The position numbers and the translations under genes are program-made. A DNA stretch of 64,000 nucleotides from Epiperipatus broadwayi. Its lineage: Eukaryota; Onychophora; Udeonychophora; Euonychophora; Peripatidae. Under the pieces are notes generated by a model that was given only the letters and a program-made list of their open reading frames with translations, made no database searches and was not told where the DNA came from. The stretch spans positions 2,631,001 to 2,695,000 of the forward strand of contig JAQFVV010006306.1 in NCBI GenBank assembly GCA_028023455.1, given 5' to 3'. Positions 33,277 through 44,100 of the stretch are shown piece by piece (the stretch's first letter is position 1; every line of letters starts with the position of its first letter).

Positions 33277-33455
33277 ATGATCACTAGATGGAGCTTACCA
33301 ATAGCTCCCATCGCTCCACTGAGGTGAGCCATAAGCTCAAAAACAATTGGTCTGGAGATAGGGACTTTCCGATAGAGATTTTGAATTCTTTCTCTTTCGG
33401 CACTTATAAAATAAAGCTGGATTAGAGCTATTGGTAAGCTCCATCTAGTGATCAT
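33277..33455 (+). mobile_element. 179-bp MITE-like element with decayed hammerhead
   Basis: The ends are perfect 31-bp inverted repeats (33277-33307 and 33425-33455; left end ATGATCACTAGATGGAGCTT). Inside, on the plus strand, CTCCA precedes CTGAGGT, then a stem II GAGC-CATAA-GCTC, then AAAA, ACAATTGGTC and TGGAG. That is a hammerhead with A9 and G12 changed. CTCCA pairs with TGGAG and TCCC pairs with GGGA as the two halves of stem I. Confidence 0.75.
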
Positions 33456-33639
33456 TTAAATGCAAGCTTAAGCAAGTTATGAAATTTATGACTTATTAAT
33501 TATATATTGCAATTTATATAGCTTTATTCATTTTAAAGTGATCCACTGTTTTTAAGTAGTTCGATAAAATCTTCATGGAAGATAGTCTAAGTTCAAAATT
33601 AAATTATTTATTTTTGTATTTTAAAATTAAACTATTATA

Positions 33640-34001
33640 CAGGGTGTTCCATAAATCCAGACATATAGGAAATCTCATTAACTATATATATATATATTGA
33701 AAGATAGCAGATGAATTTAATGCACATCATCCAAGGAGGAGTTTACTTGGCTTTTTCATGGTGGTGAAGGTGTTCTCAATGAAAATCACAGATGTAATAC
33801 CCTTGATCGAATGCATAAAGAATGGACGTGCTAAAATTGATGGCAATCGTGTGAATTTTGCAAAGCGTATCAACCTTTGCATCGCAAATGATGGAAATCA
33901 TATTGATGTTATTTAATATTCCAATTGAATAAAATGTTAATAAATTTTATTTTTTGAAATATGTATTTTTGCCTATGTGTCCAGACTTAACGGATACCCT
34001 G
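33640..34001 (+). mobile_element. Mariner-like transposon, deletion derivative
   Basis: The 362-bp element lies between TA dinucleotides (33638-33639 and 34002-34003). Its ends are CAGGGTGTTCCATAAATCCA and the inverse of CAGGGTATCCGTTAAGTCTG. A plus-strand frame ending at 33916 reads AKRINLCIANDGNHIDVI then stop, which resembles the C-terminal end of mariner/IS630-type transposases. The catalytic part is missing. Confidence 0.75.
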
Positions 34002-34347
34002 TATATTTATTATTTCATAAATTGATCCCTTTATCTATCAATATTTCTTTTGAATATTATGGATTTTTTTTTTACTCATTATTGTCTCTTTTTTTAATTT
34101 TTATAGGTAAGTGCTGTGCTTCTAATTCTGATTGAAAACTATTTTCTGGTAAGATATGATTTTATTTGTAATGAAAATCTTAAAACTTTGCTACCATTTA
34201 CAGTGTCCTGATTAAGAAATTACTGGAAAATTGCGATTATTTAAATCATTTTAGAAATGAAATTTTTTGGTATATTATTTGACAAATATTTCCAAATATT
34301 ATATTTGTTGTGATATAATTTTTTTATAAATAATTATTCAGCATTTT
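34002..34347. other. AT-rich non-coding DNA
   Basis: Nothing is recognised in this interval. Confidence 0.4.
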
Positions 34348-34823
34348 ATGAACATCACATGACCACCACTTCTTATGCTTGTGTATAATTGTTGTTAAAA
34401 CAGGCAAAACTCACTATACGTATTGCCACACACAGCAAGCTAGAGTAATCAATGGATGCCAGAAGGCTTGTGCATAAAATCCCTATCTAGTGCCTACTGA
34501 GTTCAGACCCATATGACTATATAAGCTAATGGGCTTGGATTGAAAACATTAAGGTGTTTTCAGTTTAAGACTCATAGTTTTGTAGTTAAGTGGAGATAAA
34601 AGGTGGCTGCTGGAGGGTTGCATTAGATACTAAGATCTAGGTGCGGTGCTCTCAGATTCAAGGCTTCTCACTGATGAAGGCCACAAGCCAGAAACTAGTC
34701 TGGGGATATTGGATGAGTAGGCACTAGATGGGGATTTTATGCACAAGCCTTCTGGCATCCATTGATTACTCTACCTTGCTGTGTGTGGCAATCCGTATAG
34801 TGAGTTTTGCCCATTTTAAGAAC
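34348..34823. mobile_element. Family A element, left-arm ribozyme deleted
   Basis: The left terminus ATGAACATCACATGACCACC runs to CCTATCTAGTGCCTACTGAG, where the rest of the left arm is missing. The right arm is complete, with a ribozyme and the terminus GAGTTTTGCCCATTTTAA. Confidence 0.8.
34656..34714 (+). ncRNA. Type I hammerhead ribozyme (family A, intact-looking)
   Basis: ATTCAA, TTCTCA, CTGATGA (34671-34677), GGC-CACAA-GCC, GAAA (34691-34694), AC-TA-GT, GTC with cleavage predicted after 34700, TGGGGA, TTGGAT. The core is intact. Stem I uses G-U wobbles. Confidence 0.9.
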
Positions 34824-35410
34824 GTTTGATATAAATTCATACATATATTAATAACAGTGATGTAAAATGTTTAGGTGATAGCACTTAAGTTATCTAAAGA
34901 GATAAGATAAAAGGAAGCTATTAATAGAAGACACTAGAGAAAATTTTCAAAGAAACTATCTGTAATTGATTAATAATAGTTAAAAATTATAATGATGAAT
35001 TTTTATAAGTTACTTTTTTAATTTATAACTTTTATGAAAATTCACCAAATTCAATTAGTTTTTTATATTTCTTTTTTTAAAAAAGCCTGAAATAAGTTAC
35101 TTTTTTTTTAAAAAAAAAAAGTTTTTCAAATAGCCCTCTTATTTTAAAATAAACTCTTCTTTGATTCTTAATATAATTATGTTTCAATGGGGAACTTTAT
35201 TTAGACTAACATTAGTGATCACATGGATGTCTGTATAGGTTTGAATATATATAACCATATAGGTCAGTGGAGTTTTACACTTGTAAATGGGGCAAGAGAT
35301 TAAATTATTTGGATATGTTTGTATTAGTATATTCACGTGTCCAGCTATTATTTATTCTGACATAGGTTCAATTTGAGTTGTATTACAAGGTTACATTGAT
35401 TTTATATTTA
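34824..35410. other. AT-rich non-coding DNA
   Basis: Poly(A/T) tracts are present and nothing else is supported. Confidence 0.4.
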
Positions 35411-35489
35411 AGATTTAAAGATTGCACATGTATACCTTACAATATTTATTGCAAATGTGTATTGACAAAGTTCATTACTATCTTGGTAC

Positions 35490-35935
35490 TGTTTTTATGT
35501 CTTCTGGTAAATGTCTGTGCTGGCAAAGTTGTGTGAGTCCATGCCCTGGATTGTTGAGTCACGATTGGCTCCGTGGGTGGTGGGCGTTGTTTTGCAGTTC
35601 TTTCTGGTTCTGTTGATGTCCATTTCTAGAGATTGCATGCTAGTTTGGGTAAGTGCATTAAAACTATATCTGAATGTGTTTCCTCTGGCTATACACTTTT
35701 GCATGACTGGGTGGATTAATGGGCTTGGGCATTGGTGGTATTGGGTTGATTGGTTTTTGGGTACTGATCCAGTAAGCACACAGACGGGTGTTTCGACTCG
35801 GCTATACTGGATGTTATGTAGTGTAGTTGGACTCTGCTGGTTGGTGATTGGTCACTTGAGGGTGCATCTTTGGAGGGAAATGGTTGTTCATGACAGAACA
35901 GTGGTAGAGTGGTGAGAATCAGAGATCAGATCATT
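35490..35935. other. Local GC-richer island with open frames on both strands
   Basis: This block of about 430 bp is visibly richer in G and C than everything around it. It is open for 134 codons on the plus strand from a real ATG (35511-35915: tryptophan-rich and hydrophobic, starting MSVLAKLCESMPW) and for 94 codons on the minus strand (35495-35779). I recognise neither product. Near 35772-35815 the minus strand reads GAGTCGAAACACCCGTCTGT between perfectly pairing ATCCAGTA and TACTGGAT, a ribozyme-like end without a CTGANGA core. It is most likely a foreign or mobile fragment rather than a host gene. Confidence 0.4.
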
Positions 35936-36394
35936 TAATTTTTGGGTATCAGAAGAAGTTATTTCTATTTGCTCAGTTATCCTTATTTTTTGTGTATATT
36001 AAAATATTTCAGGTTAATGGTTTGAGAAGGTTAGATTAATAGGGAGACACTTGATAAGGTTTATAGGAAAAAAAATTAGTAAGAGTTATTAAATGGACAT
36101 TCATTATTAAATGAAAATAAAAGGAATTCTCTAAATATATATTGATATAAAAGCACATATAAAAAATATATCTGTTTGGAAAGTAATATATATATATCAA
36201 ATAAGTATAATTTAAGCACCAATTTTATTTTGAGGTTTTAATTAAATAAAAAAGAATGCTTATAATGTAATTAAAAGTTAATAGATAAATTGTATAAAAC
36301 ACACACACACACACACACACAAAGTAATGATTATCTATTGATGATATAAGATTTGAAATACAGGCATTCTTATACCTGGAACTTAATTGTAAAT
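35936..36394. repeat. AT-rich DNA with a (CA)n tract and a small shared repeat
   Basis: A (CA)n microsatellite lies at about 36298-36322. The block GGTATCAGAAGAAGTTATTT at 35945-36000 recurs in diverged form at 38598-38655. Confidence 0.6.
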
Positions 36395-36560
36395 ATAGCG
36401 GATTTGAACTCAGACTTTCAAGCAACCTTCAACTATCGACACTATCTTATACTAAGGTTACTTGAAAGTCTGAGTTCAATCCCCCATATTTATAGTACGA
36501 GATAGTGTGGATAGTTGAAGGTTGCTTGAAAGTCTGAGTTCAAATCCCCTATATTTACAG
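36395..36560. mobile_element. Family B arm ends, rearranged
   Basis: Three copies of the family B terminus (GATTTGAACTCAGACTTTCA once, its inverse twice) are packed into 165 bp with no ribozyme. The elements have lost their centres. Confidence 0.7.
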
Positions 36561-38195
36561 TTGATGATATATAACAATGATGTCTCCTAAAAGTTTGTAA
36601 TGTTTGTTATCTGTCAGAACTAATTAGTGCAGATATAAGAATGGCTTTTGATTGATCAGGATTACAAAGAATGAAGAGAAAAGCTTTTCTAGATCATTCT
36701 TATGTTAATTACATGCAGAGGCAGTACTAAAAGAAAAGAAGACCTAAGTTGAACTTGAAAACAAAGTTGTTGTTTTTTTACCTTACAAAAAGGGGGAGGG
36801 GTAATTTAATAATGACTGCAGTAAACCTACCTTCAATAATTTCAGAAGGTATAATATGAATTCTCCTGGTTAAACTTTTCAAAGGTTAAAAAAAGGCTGA
36901 ATTTTAATTTTGGGAAGAAATATATGCCAAGTTTTGGATTGAGGATTCCAGGAATTGTCTGTTAACTGCTGTATATAATTTGCCTGAATTGTTCAAGAAA
37001 AAAAGAAACAAAATTATTACAGCCACAAAACATGCATATTTTGAACTGATATTTGACAAAAGAGTTCTTAGAGTAAAACGCGTGCTTTCTAATTAGTTGT
37101 CACAAAGGCTTGTAAGTATGAACATGTTTTTATATCTGCTAGGAACGTTTTAAAAGGAAGAGACTTCATCTTTTATAAATAAATAAAAAATACCTATATA
37201 CACTTTATTTCATATTTGTCATATATATAACTATGGTATTTATTATTAATGTTATTTAAAATTTATTTTAAAGATGTAGATTGTAAATTCAATGTGATAG
37301 TTTCCATTGTCTCTATAGAATTATAACTTTAATTAAAAATCTTAATGGTTTGGGGTATAAACTTTAATAGTAAATCAATATTGGGAATAAGGAAGGATAC
37401 TGTTAAAATTACAATCGTAATTACCTGTTACTTTTTTTTTGTTTTGTTTCGGTAAAAAAAAAAAAAAAAGAGGGAGAAATAAATTTCATCTGCCAAATAG
37501 ATCGTATTTAAAATAGGATAACTTAAAATTTTGAGAATTTCTATTGCTTAAAATAAAGTAAATAGTCTCTTAAAGGAATGTCGTAAATGTTAAATTATTT
37601 ATATATATGCTTACGGATGTGTGTGTACTAATATGAATTATTTAGTTATTCAAGCTCTCAATAATTGATTTAAGTAATTACTACTACTACTAATAACGTG
37701 AAAGGCTAAAACCTTCGACAGATGCGCCTTAAAAATGCTTATGTGACAGCCAATCAGATGTAATATGACTGCACATGGAACTCTCAATTCAAAAACACAA
37801 GCCAGAAATACGAGAAAAAGATGGAGTATTTGGGAGGTGTGTAATAGGAAAAGTAATAGTAGTATTGGCAATATAAGGAAATTATGTAGTCTGGGTTTAA
37901 TAAAACTATTTAATCACATAAGTCTGCTTATTGTAGACTGAGGTAGGGACCAGACAACATTACCGTTAGTTGCCTATTCATGGACTAGATCTTCTGACGA
38001 AGAGCTCAAGGCTCTGAGTTAGACCCACAGGATATTTGTTTTTATGTATATAAGAGATAAGAGCTTAGTAAATTGAATTAAGTTTTTAGGCTATAGTATT
38101 CTTAAAATAATGCCTCATTTAGGTTAACATCCCATTGAGGAATTAAGACTTTCACTTTGCTCCATCAAACTAACTGCGCTCAACATATATATGAT
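36561..38195. other. AT-rich non-coding DNA with old repeats
   Basis: The block GTGAAAGGCTAAAACCTTCG at 37697-37775 matches the repeat at 27.4 and 27.75 kb. At 37990-38035 the plus strand reads CTGACGA, GAGC-TCAAG-GCTC, then GAGT, a probable hammerhead relic with GAAA lost. Confidence 0.5.
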
Positions 38196-38325
38196 ATAGG
38201 ATACGTAAAAATACACACTCTTATCAAGCTTTTAAAATACCCTCAATCCCAGACCGTTGTCTGGGGTTGAGGGTATTTTAAAAGCTTGATAACAGTGTGT
38301 ATTTTTACGTACTCGATATATAACA
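38196..38325. repeat. Near-perfect 130-bp hairpin (family F)
   Basis: Arms of about 60 bp (left ATACGTAAAAATACACACTC, TTATCAAGCTTTTAAAATAC; right the inverse) close on CCCAGAC-CGTT-GTCTGGGG. Both arms correspond to sequence downstream of a hammerhead GTC cleavage site in the related repeat near 61.5 kb. The catalytic core itself is absent. Confidence 0.8.
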
Positions 38326-38399
38326 TTTGTAAATACGAGCTTTATTAAAATTAGGTTATATGACATCTGACTTGATTTTTTTATCAATTCAATATGATA

Positions 38400-38740
38400 T
38401 AGGAATACAATAAACCATCATAATATATATATGATTTTTGACTCAAAATATGGGTGTTTTACAGGTTTTATTGGGGTTCAAATCCGGAGATTTGAGAAAC
38501 ATTAGACTAGATGCCAACCACTTAGTCATATGACTTACATTGGCTTTATCATTAAGTAAATATTATTATTTATTAGAAATTTCATTATTTAAATTTTAGG
38601 TATCAGAGAAAAGTTATTTCTATTTGCTCAGCTATGTTTATTCTTTGTATATATATATATGATTTTTACCTCAAAGGATATGCATTTTATAAGTTTTCTT
38701 GGGGTTCAAACCTGGATACTTGTGAAACATTGGAATAGCC
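38400..38740 (-). repeat. tRNA-derived SINE pieces (fourth head type)
   Basis: On the minus strand, CTAAGTGGTTGGCATCTAGTC (A-box-like, about 38510-38527) is followed about 40 bp later by GGATTTGAACCCC (B-box-like, 38473-38485) and a TATA-rich tail. A second diverged copy of the 3' part lies at 38653-38740. Confidence 0.55.
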
Positions 38741-38759
38741 AAGGCCAGGTTTGCTGCAA

Positions 38760-39000
38760 GACTGATTCTTAATATAATTATCTTAAATTTTTTCACTTAA
38801 ACCAGATTTAAAATATTTATGTAACATAATGATAATAATAAGAATAGAAAAGTGAGTACACTAAATATAAAGAGCGGTATGAGGATAAGAGGAAGTTAAG
38901 ATTGTTTGAAAAAGTCAATATATAAGCATGAACCATGATAAAGATATCCAGTTTACAAATGACTTTGCATACAGATCCAATTAATATTAATATCTTTTAT
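38760..39000. other. AT-rich non-coding DNA
   Basis: Nothing is recognised in this interval. Confidence 0.35.
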
Positions 39001-39004
39001 GTTC

Positions 39005-39085
39005 TTTATTACTTTTTACAATGCTTTTTACAACCCACTATTGACAGTTTCGATTGCCCCAGCAATCTTCTTCAGAACTAAAACA
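39005..39085 (-). ncRNA. Hammerhead ribozyme (family E)
   Basis: Minus strand: GTT, CTGAAGA (39069-39075), six-pair stem II GATTGC-TGGG-GCAATC, GAAA, then ACTGTCAATAGT. The base after stem III is G, which hammerheads do not cleave after, so this copy is probably inactive. It is a partial element with no opposite arm. The sister copy is at 62.4 kb. Confidence 0.7.
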
Positions 39086-39530
39086 AACGCAATACAAATA
39101 TTTTTATGTATATTATATGGATTTGGTAATGCAACAAGAAGATAAAGTTAACATACAAATTCTTGAGAAATAAAAAAATCCTTGAAAATAAAGAATGATG
39201 CTTGTCAAGATTTTTTTTAGAGTTCAGAAATGCACATTGATGGTTTTTAACATCCTTTCTGATATGCAAAAATATATTTAAATTTCCCATTTCTGAAAGT
39301 TTTTAAAATAAAAAACTGTTCTAAAGTTTTTATCCAAAACTGTTCTTTTATTCCGTTTCTTTTAGATGTGTTACTCCCCCCTCCCCCCAATAATGGATAC
39401 TAGAGCTAATCACATGTTCACATTTTCCAGTTTATTTTATTATGTTATACTGAACGTAAATGTATAAAGAAAAGAAACGGTACTATAGCACATCTTCTTT
39501 AAACAATTAAATTATTTTTAAAACCTACTA
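39086..39530. other. AT-rich non-coding DNA
   Basis: A poly-C tract lies near 39375. No gene is present. Confidence 0.4.
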
Positions 39531-39925
39531 CATGAGGGGTGAGATTGACCTTAGGTCAACATGGGTGTGACAACAATCTCAGCCTCAGGGTGGCCTTTGA
39601 GCATTCCATCATCAGATTTTCAATTGGATGGAGAGTTGGAGTGTGGAGTAGATTGAAGCCTGTCCATTAAAGTATGAGGTTTGGCTATCTTAATATATAT
39701 CTGAGCACTTATAGCATACATGTGTAGAGATGGTAATCTGGACCAACTGATGATTGCTGGTTTAGCATGAAATATGTATATTCTTTTCAACATATATGTG
39801 TTCAAGTGTATCAGTGTTATGAGATAGTGTGGAGAGTGGTGGGTCGTGTGAAAGTCTGTGCTCATATACCTTACATATATAAATACAGGTATATAATGTC
39901 TGTGTGTTTCAGTTAAACCAAGACA
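39531..39925. mobile_element. Family B element, centre and right arm
   Basis: The centre (GACCTTAGGTCAACATGGGT, GGCCTTTGAGCATTCCATCA) and a right arm ending GTGAAAGTCTGTGCTCATAT are present, followed by the outer tail to GTGTGTTTCAGTTAAACC. Confidence 0.75.
39733..39785 (+). ncRNA. Hammerhead ribozyme with stem I strand deleted
   Basis: TAATC, TGG, ACCAA, CTGATGA (39747-39753), stem II TGCT/AGCA, GAAA and stem III ATA-TG-TAT are intact. The partner TTGGTGATTATTTA has been deleted, so stem I cannot close. Confidence 0.7.
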
Positions 39926-39994
39926 TATTAAGATTTTGAAATTGATTTTATGGGTAATATTATAAATAATTAGATATTTATTAATGCAATTCCT

Positions 39995-40445
39995 AAACTT
40001 GTATTTAAACACAGACATTTTAAAGCTTCCTTCAGCTATTTTCTCCATCTTCTATAACCAATAGATATGACCACACGCGTGGATAAACAAATGAACTCCA
40101 ATATACATATTTCGTGCTGTACTAGCACTCATCATTTGGTTCAAATCATCATCTATCACACACACATATATAACCAGTGTTCAGTTTATATCAAGATACC
40201 AAATCTTCAAACTCAAATGGACAGACTTAAATCTTCTCCACTCTCCAACTCTTCTACCCGTACCACTGAAGATCTGATGATGGACCAATGGATGAGTGCT
40301 GGCTCAGCACCAAATATGTATATTGGAGATCATTTATCTTATTCGCATGTGTGTGGTCATGTGCATTGGTTATATAAGGTGGAGAGGATAGCTGAAGGAA
40401 GGTTAAAAAAAAGTCTGTTTCAAATCCCCATTAATTACTTGTTAG
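39995..40445. mobile_element. Family B foldback element, diverged
   Basis: Both arms are present (left TATTTAAACACAGACATTTT, right AAGTCTGTTTCAAATCCCC), with two decayed ribozymes at about 40085-40150 (minus, ATGATGA core) and 40287-40345 (plus, TGGATGA core and CAAA instead of GAAA). Confidence 0.7.
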
Positions 40446-40482
40446 TTCAGTATTTATAATATACTAGTATTGATTTAATAAC

Positions 40483-40668
40483 TGAAACACAGGCTTATTG
40501 TATACCTGTGTCTATATATGTAATATATAGGGTATAGGAGCACAGACTTTCACATGACCCACCACTCTCCACTCTATCTAATAACACTGATACACTCAAG
40601 CACATATATGCTGAAAAGATAAATAATTACCAATATACGTATTTCATGCTAAACCAGCAATACTTGTA
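40483..40668. mobile_element. Family B element, left arm truncated inside the ribozyme
   Basis: It has the outermost family B sequence AACTGAAACACAGGCTTATT, then ATATGTAATATATAGGGTAT and the terminus GGAGCACAGACTTTCACATG. It stops at CTAAACCAGCAA, in the middle of ribozyme stem II (minus strand, 40620-40667). Confidence 0.75.
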
Positions 40669-41952
40669 TTTGAATGCACGGATGTCACACATTGATAAAG
40701 AGCATGCATACTTTTAAGTAGCTCGAAATTAAGAAATACGAGTTATAAATTAGAGATCATAAAGTATTATTAATATGGGGAGACATTTATTACATATGCA
40801 CGATTTTTATCCACTCGAGTACATTTTTTAAAATAAAATTATCTGTATCCTCACCTTAACTGGTATTTATCCTGACGCTTATTTTTATATTATCTTATTG
40901 TTTATTATACATATATTCCAGCGGAGATGAATTTGCTCATATGAGCTATCCGAGACATAATTGTTAATCTCTTGCAGCCATTCTATGGAGTAACGTAAAT
41001 AAGCATAATAGATAAACAAAAAATTGTTAAAAGAACTATGTGCATACATTGTTTGTTCTGCTATATTTTTATTTAATTTTTGAATTGCTTTTGCTTACGA
41101 GTGTATGTGTTCATCAGATACTATTATTTGTTGTAAAATAATTTTATAAACATTAGATGCAAAATAATTTTTTTAGTTATCGAGTGAATGAAAAGACTCT
41201 TTTTCCCCTGACAGTTTTAAAGCGTAAACTGATATGTTGATTATTATTGTTTACAATTTTTCGATTCTTTTTTTTATTATTGTTCAATTTTTATGGATAA
41301 AAGTCAGGAATCCGTATCTTCCGTAATTATAACAATAATTAATAAATTAGCTTTTATGTTTCGTGTTTAAATGAAAGATGGGGGGGGGTATGTTTATGAA
41401 TCTGGATTACAATACTAAGGGGTAAAAATGTGCATATAAAATCATTAAGGATTTATGGCAAAAGTCAACTGTATAATTTATTGATTTAAATATATGTATA
41501 TGTATTAATTATATTTTTATATTTAAGATTTAGCAGATTGATCAGTTTATTTTTTAAAGTATGCTGGTCTTCAAAATAGCACTCCAAGGGTTTTTTATAT
41601 GTTCGATGAAATAAGAGTTTTCTATTATTTATTTATTGAATATAGTTAATAATTATTACTTTTTGAGAAAAGCTTATGGATATAGCTACCGTTGATCACA
41701 TATATGTATTAGTTGTGTTTTTGAAATTAATCTCAGAAGCATAGATCATTTCATATGATATCATCAAGAGCTATCATTTATATGGCATATAAATTTTAAT
41801 AGAATACAACCAATAGCTATGGTTACAACATACTATCTGTGTTTATACACAGGTAGAATATTGAGATTTGTAGCAGTTGGTTGTATTCTGTTATGCATTC
41901 TTTAATTTAATATATAAATTTATAGTAGAGAATACATTAGAATTTATTATTT
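40669..41952. other. AT-rich non-coding DNA
   Basis: A poly-G tract lies near 41383. A small imperfect hairpin at about 41798-41900 (AATAGAATACAACCAATAGC and inverse) is the only structure seen. Confidence 0.4.
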
Positions 41953-42243
41953 AAAACAGGCAAAACTCACTATACGTATTGCCACACACAGCAAGCTAGA
42001 GTAATCAATGGATGCCAAAAGGCTTGTGCATAAAATCCCTATCTAATGCCTACTCATCCAATATCCCCAGACGAGTTTTTGGCTTGTGGCCTTCATCAGT
42101 GAGGAGCCTTGGATCTGAGAGTACTGCACCTAGATCTTACTCTAGCTTGCTGTGTGTGGCAATACATATAGTGAGTTTTGCTTGTTTTAAAACAGTTATA
42201 CCCAAGCATAAGAAGTGGTGGTTATGTGATGTTTATTGGCTTA
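41953..42243. mobile_element. Family A element, short palindrome
   Basis: The left arm from AAAACAGGCAAAACTCACTA through its ribozyme is joined near 42138 to the right terminal arm, ending TGATGTTTATTGGCTTAG. Confidence 0.8.
42056..42114 (-). ncRNA. Hammerhead ribozyme with G12 change (family A)
   Basis: Minus strand: TCCTCA, CTGATGA, GGC-CACAA-GCC, then AAAA replacing GAAA, AC-TC-GT, GTC, TGGGGATATTGG. Only the G12 substitution separates it from an intact copy. Confidence 0.75.
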
Positions 42244-42461
42244 GAATTTATCATCTCATTTCCATAAACTATTCCTCATATATCATTCAATACTTCATGT
42301 GGTTTTAGTACTTTGCCACTTCATGGTTGATACCATAATATGTAGTAGTGGACACAATCCATTATGCACAACCCATATTGCTTATACATAATTGAGCCTG
42401 ACCTAATATGCGTCTTTGGTCTTCCACCAATAACATAGAATTTGGAAAATCCAATGTGTAG

Positions 42462-42977
42462 TAATGAAAATAGGCAAAACTCTCTCCATACAGTAGTGCC
42501 ACTCAAAGCAAGACAGAGTAATCAATGGATGCCAGAAGACTTGTGCATTAAATTTCTATCTAGTGCCTATTTATTCAACATCCCCAAACTAATTTCTGGC
42601 TTGCGGCCTTCGTCAGTGAGGAGCCTTGAATCTGAGAGCACTGCACCTAGATCTTAGGATCTAATGTAACTCTCCAGCAGCCACCTTTTATCTCTCCATA
42701 ACTACAAAACTATGAGAATAAAATTGAAAACAAATATTTTCAATCTAAGGATTGCATTAGATCTTAAGATCTAGATGCAGTGCTCTCAGATCCAAGGCTC
42801 ATCACTGATGAAGGCCACAAGCCAGAAACGAATGAGTAGGCACTAGATAGAGATTTTATGCACAAGCTTTCTGGCATCCATTGATTGCTCTGTCTTGTGC
42901 ACTACTATATGGAGAGAGTTTTGCCAATTTTAACAACAGTTATGAGCAAGCATGGGAGATAGTGATCATGTGATGTC
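42462..42977. mobile_element. Family A foldback element, second subfamily
   Basis: The left arm has the CTCTCCATACAGTAGTGCCA version of the arm end. The right arm is damaged by a deletion in its ribozyme (about 42838). It ends GTGATCATGTGATGTCGTA. Confidence 0.8.
42573..42631 (-). ncRNA. Type I hammerhead ribozyme (family A, covariant stem I)
   Basis: Minus strand: ATTCAA, TCCTCA, CTGACGA (42610-42616), GGC-CGCAA-GCC, GAAA, stem III AT-TA-GT, base T, TGGGGA, TTGAAT. Distal stem I is a perfect ATTCAA/TTGAAT, where most copies have ATCCAA/TTGGAT: both strands changed together. Confidence 0.88.
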
Positions 42978-44100
42978 GTAATGAACCTTTATTACCTTCT
43001 GTTACTATATATATGCTGATGGGTTGGCAAGTGATTCATTGATTGCAAACAGGGGAACAAAAGGTGATCTTGGTTATTTTGTAATGTAAAATTCTACACA
43101 TCAATGAAAAATCTTGCTATGTAAATAAGACAGTAGGAACTCAAATGTCATCTGAGAAAACTTTATTGGAATGCATTGCACATATAGAAGCAGTGGTTGC
43201 CATCTTTTTAGTGAAAATTATAGAAGTCTCTCTTATATGAATCTGATATGTTATTCTAAATTTGAGTAATCATTTATATATAAAGCAATTAGATTTTTCT
43301 TGTTAAGTGATGTGGTCTTAATTCATTTTCAGACTTGAATTCTGGGATAGCTTTGTAAAGAATGCATAATTATCATATGTTCAATCATACACTGAACTAT
43401 AGAAGGGAGAATTCTATCCTCTTCTTTGAAAATAGTTGAGTGATGGAGCACAATGCTTTATTTAATTCCTCTATCATTGGATTGTCTACCAGTTTTCTTC
43501 AGATTTATATAATGCAATAGTATTATAGTATTTCTTATATTAATGCACAATGGTCTTTATATATATTGTGCCAAGGCCAAATTGGCACATGTATATAAAA
43601 TAATTTTGTCTAAAAAAAAATTATTAAAATAAAAATCTTTCGTAAAAGAGTTTGAGATAAAAGTTGGGAAATAATTGATTAAAAGTGGGAAGGGGGTTTT
43701 CTTTAGAAAGTTAAACTAAAAGTTTTATAAAAGGAAGTAAGGTTTTCCTTAATTAGTATTCGTAAAAATAAATAATTTAAAGTTTAAAAAAAATATAAAT
43801 CTCTTTTCATTCGAGCTTATTATAATAAATTATATATGTGCGTGCGAGTGTAAATAAAAGTATGCATGTTAGAATAATATTAATATATATATATAAATGA
43901 AAGTTAGAAAGAAATTATATTTGGAAAACACAGCGATGGCTATTAAGTTAAATAATGATTTAAAAAAACCACACCAGCAGTGGGCTACTAATTAAAGATA
44001 TAAAACAACACGTTTATGAAAGCTACTACTAATTAAACAATCTTCAAAAACACATTGTCAGAGGTTAGTTACTAAAGGAATTTCGACAACACATATTTGC
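42978..44100. other. AT-rich non-coding DNA
   Basis: No gene, RNA or repeat is recognised in this interval. Confidence 0.4.

Noticed and set aside
39620-40048. 142-codon open frame on the minus strand
   Set aside because: It lies across two family B repeat copies. The frame is a by-product of repeat sequence and shows no protein-like features.
41105-41130. Minus-strand CTGATGA near 41.1 kb
   Set aside because: There is no GAAA and no hairpin after it.
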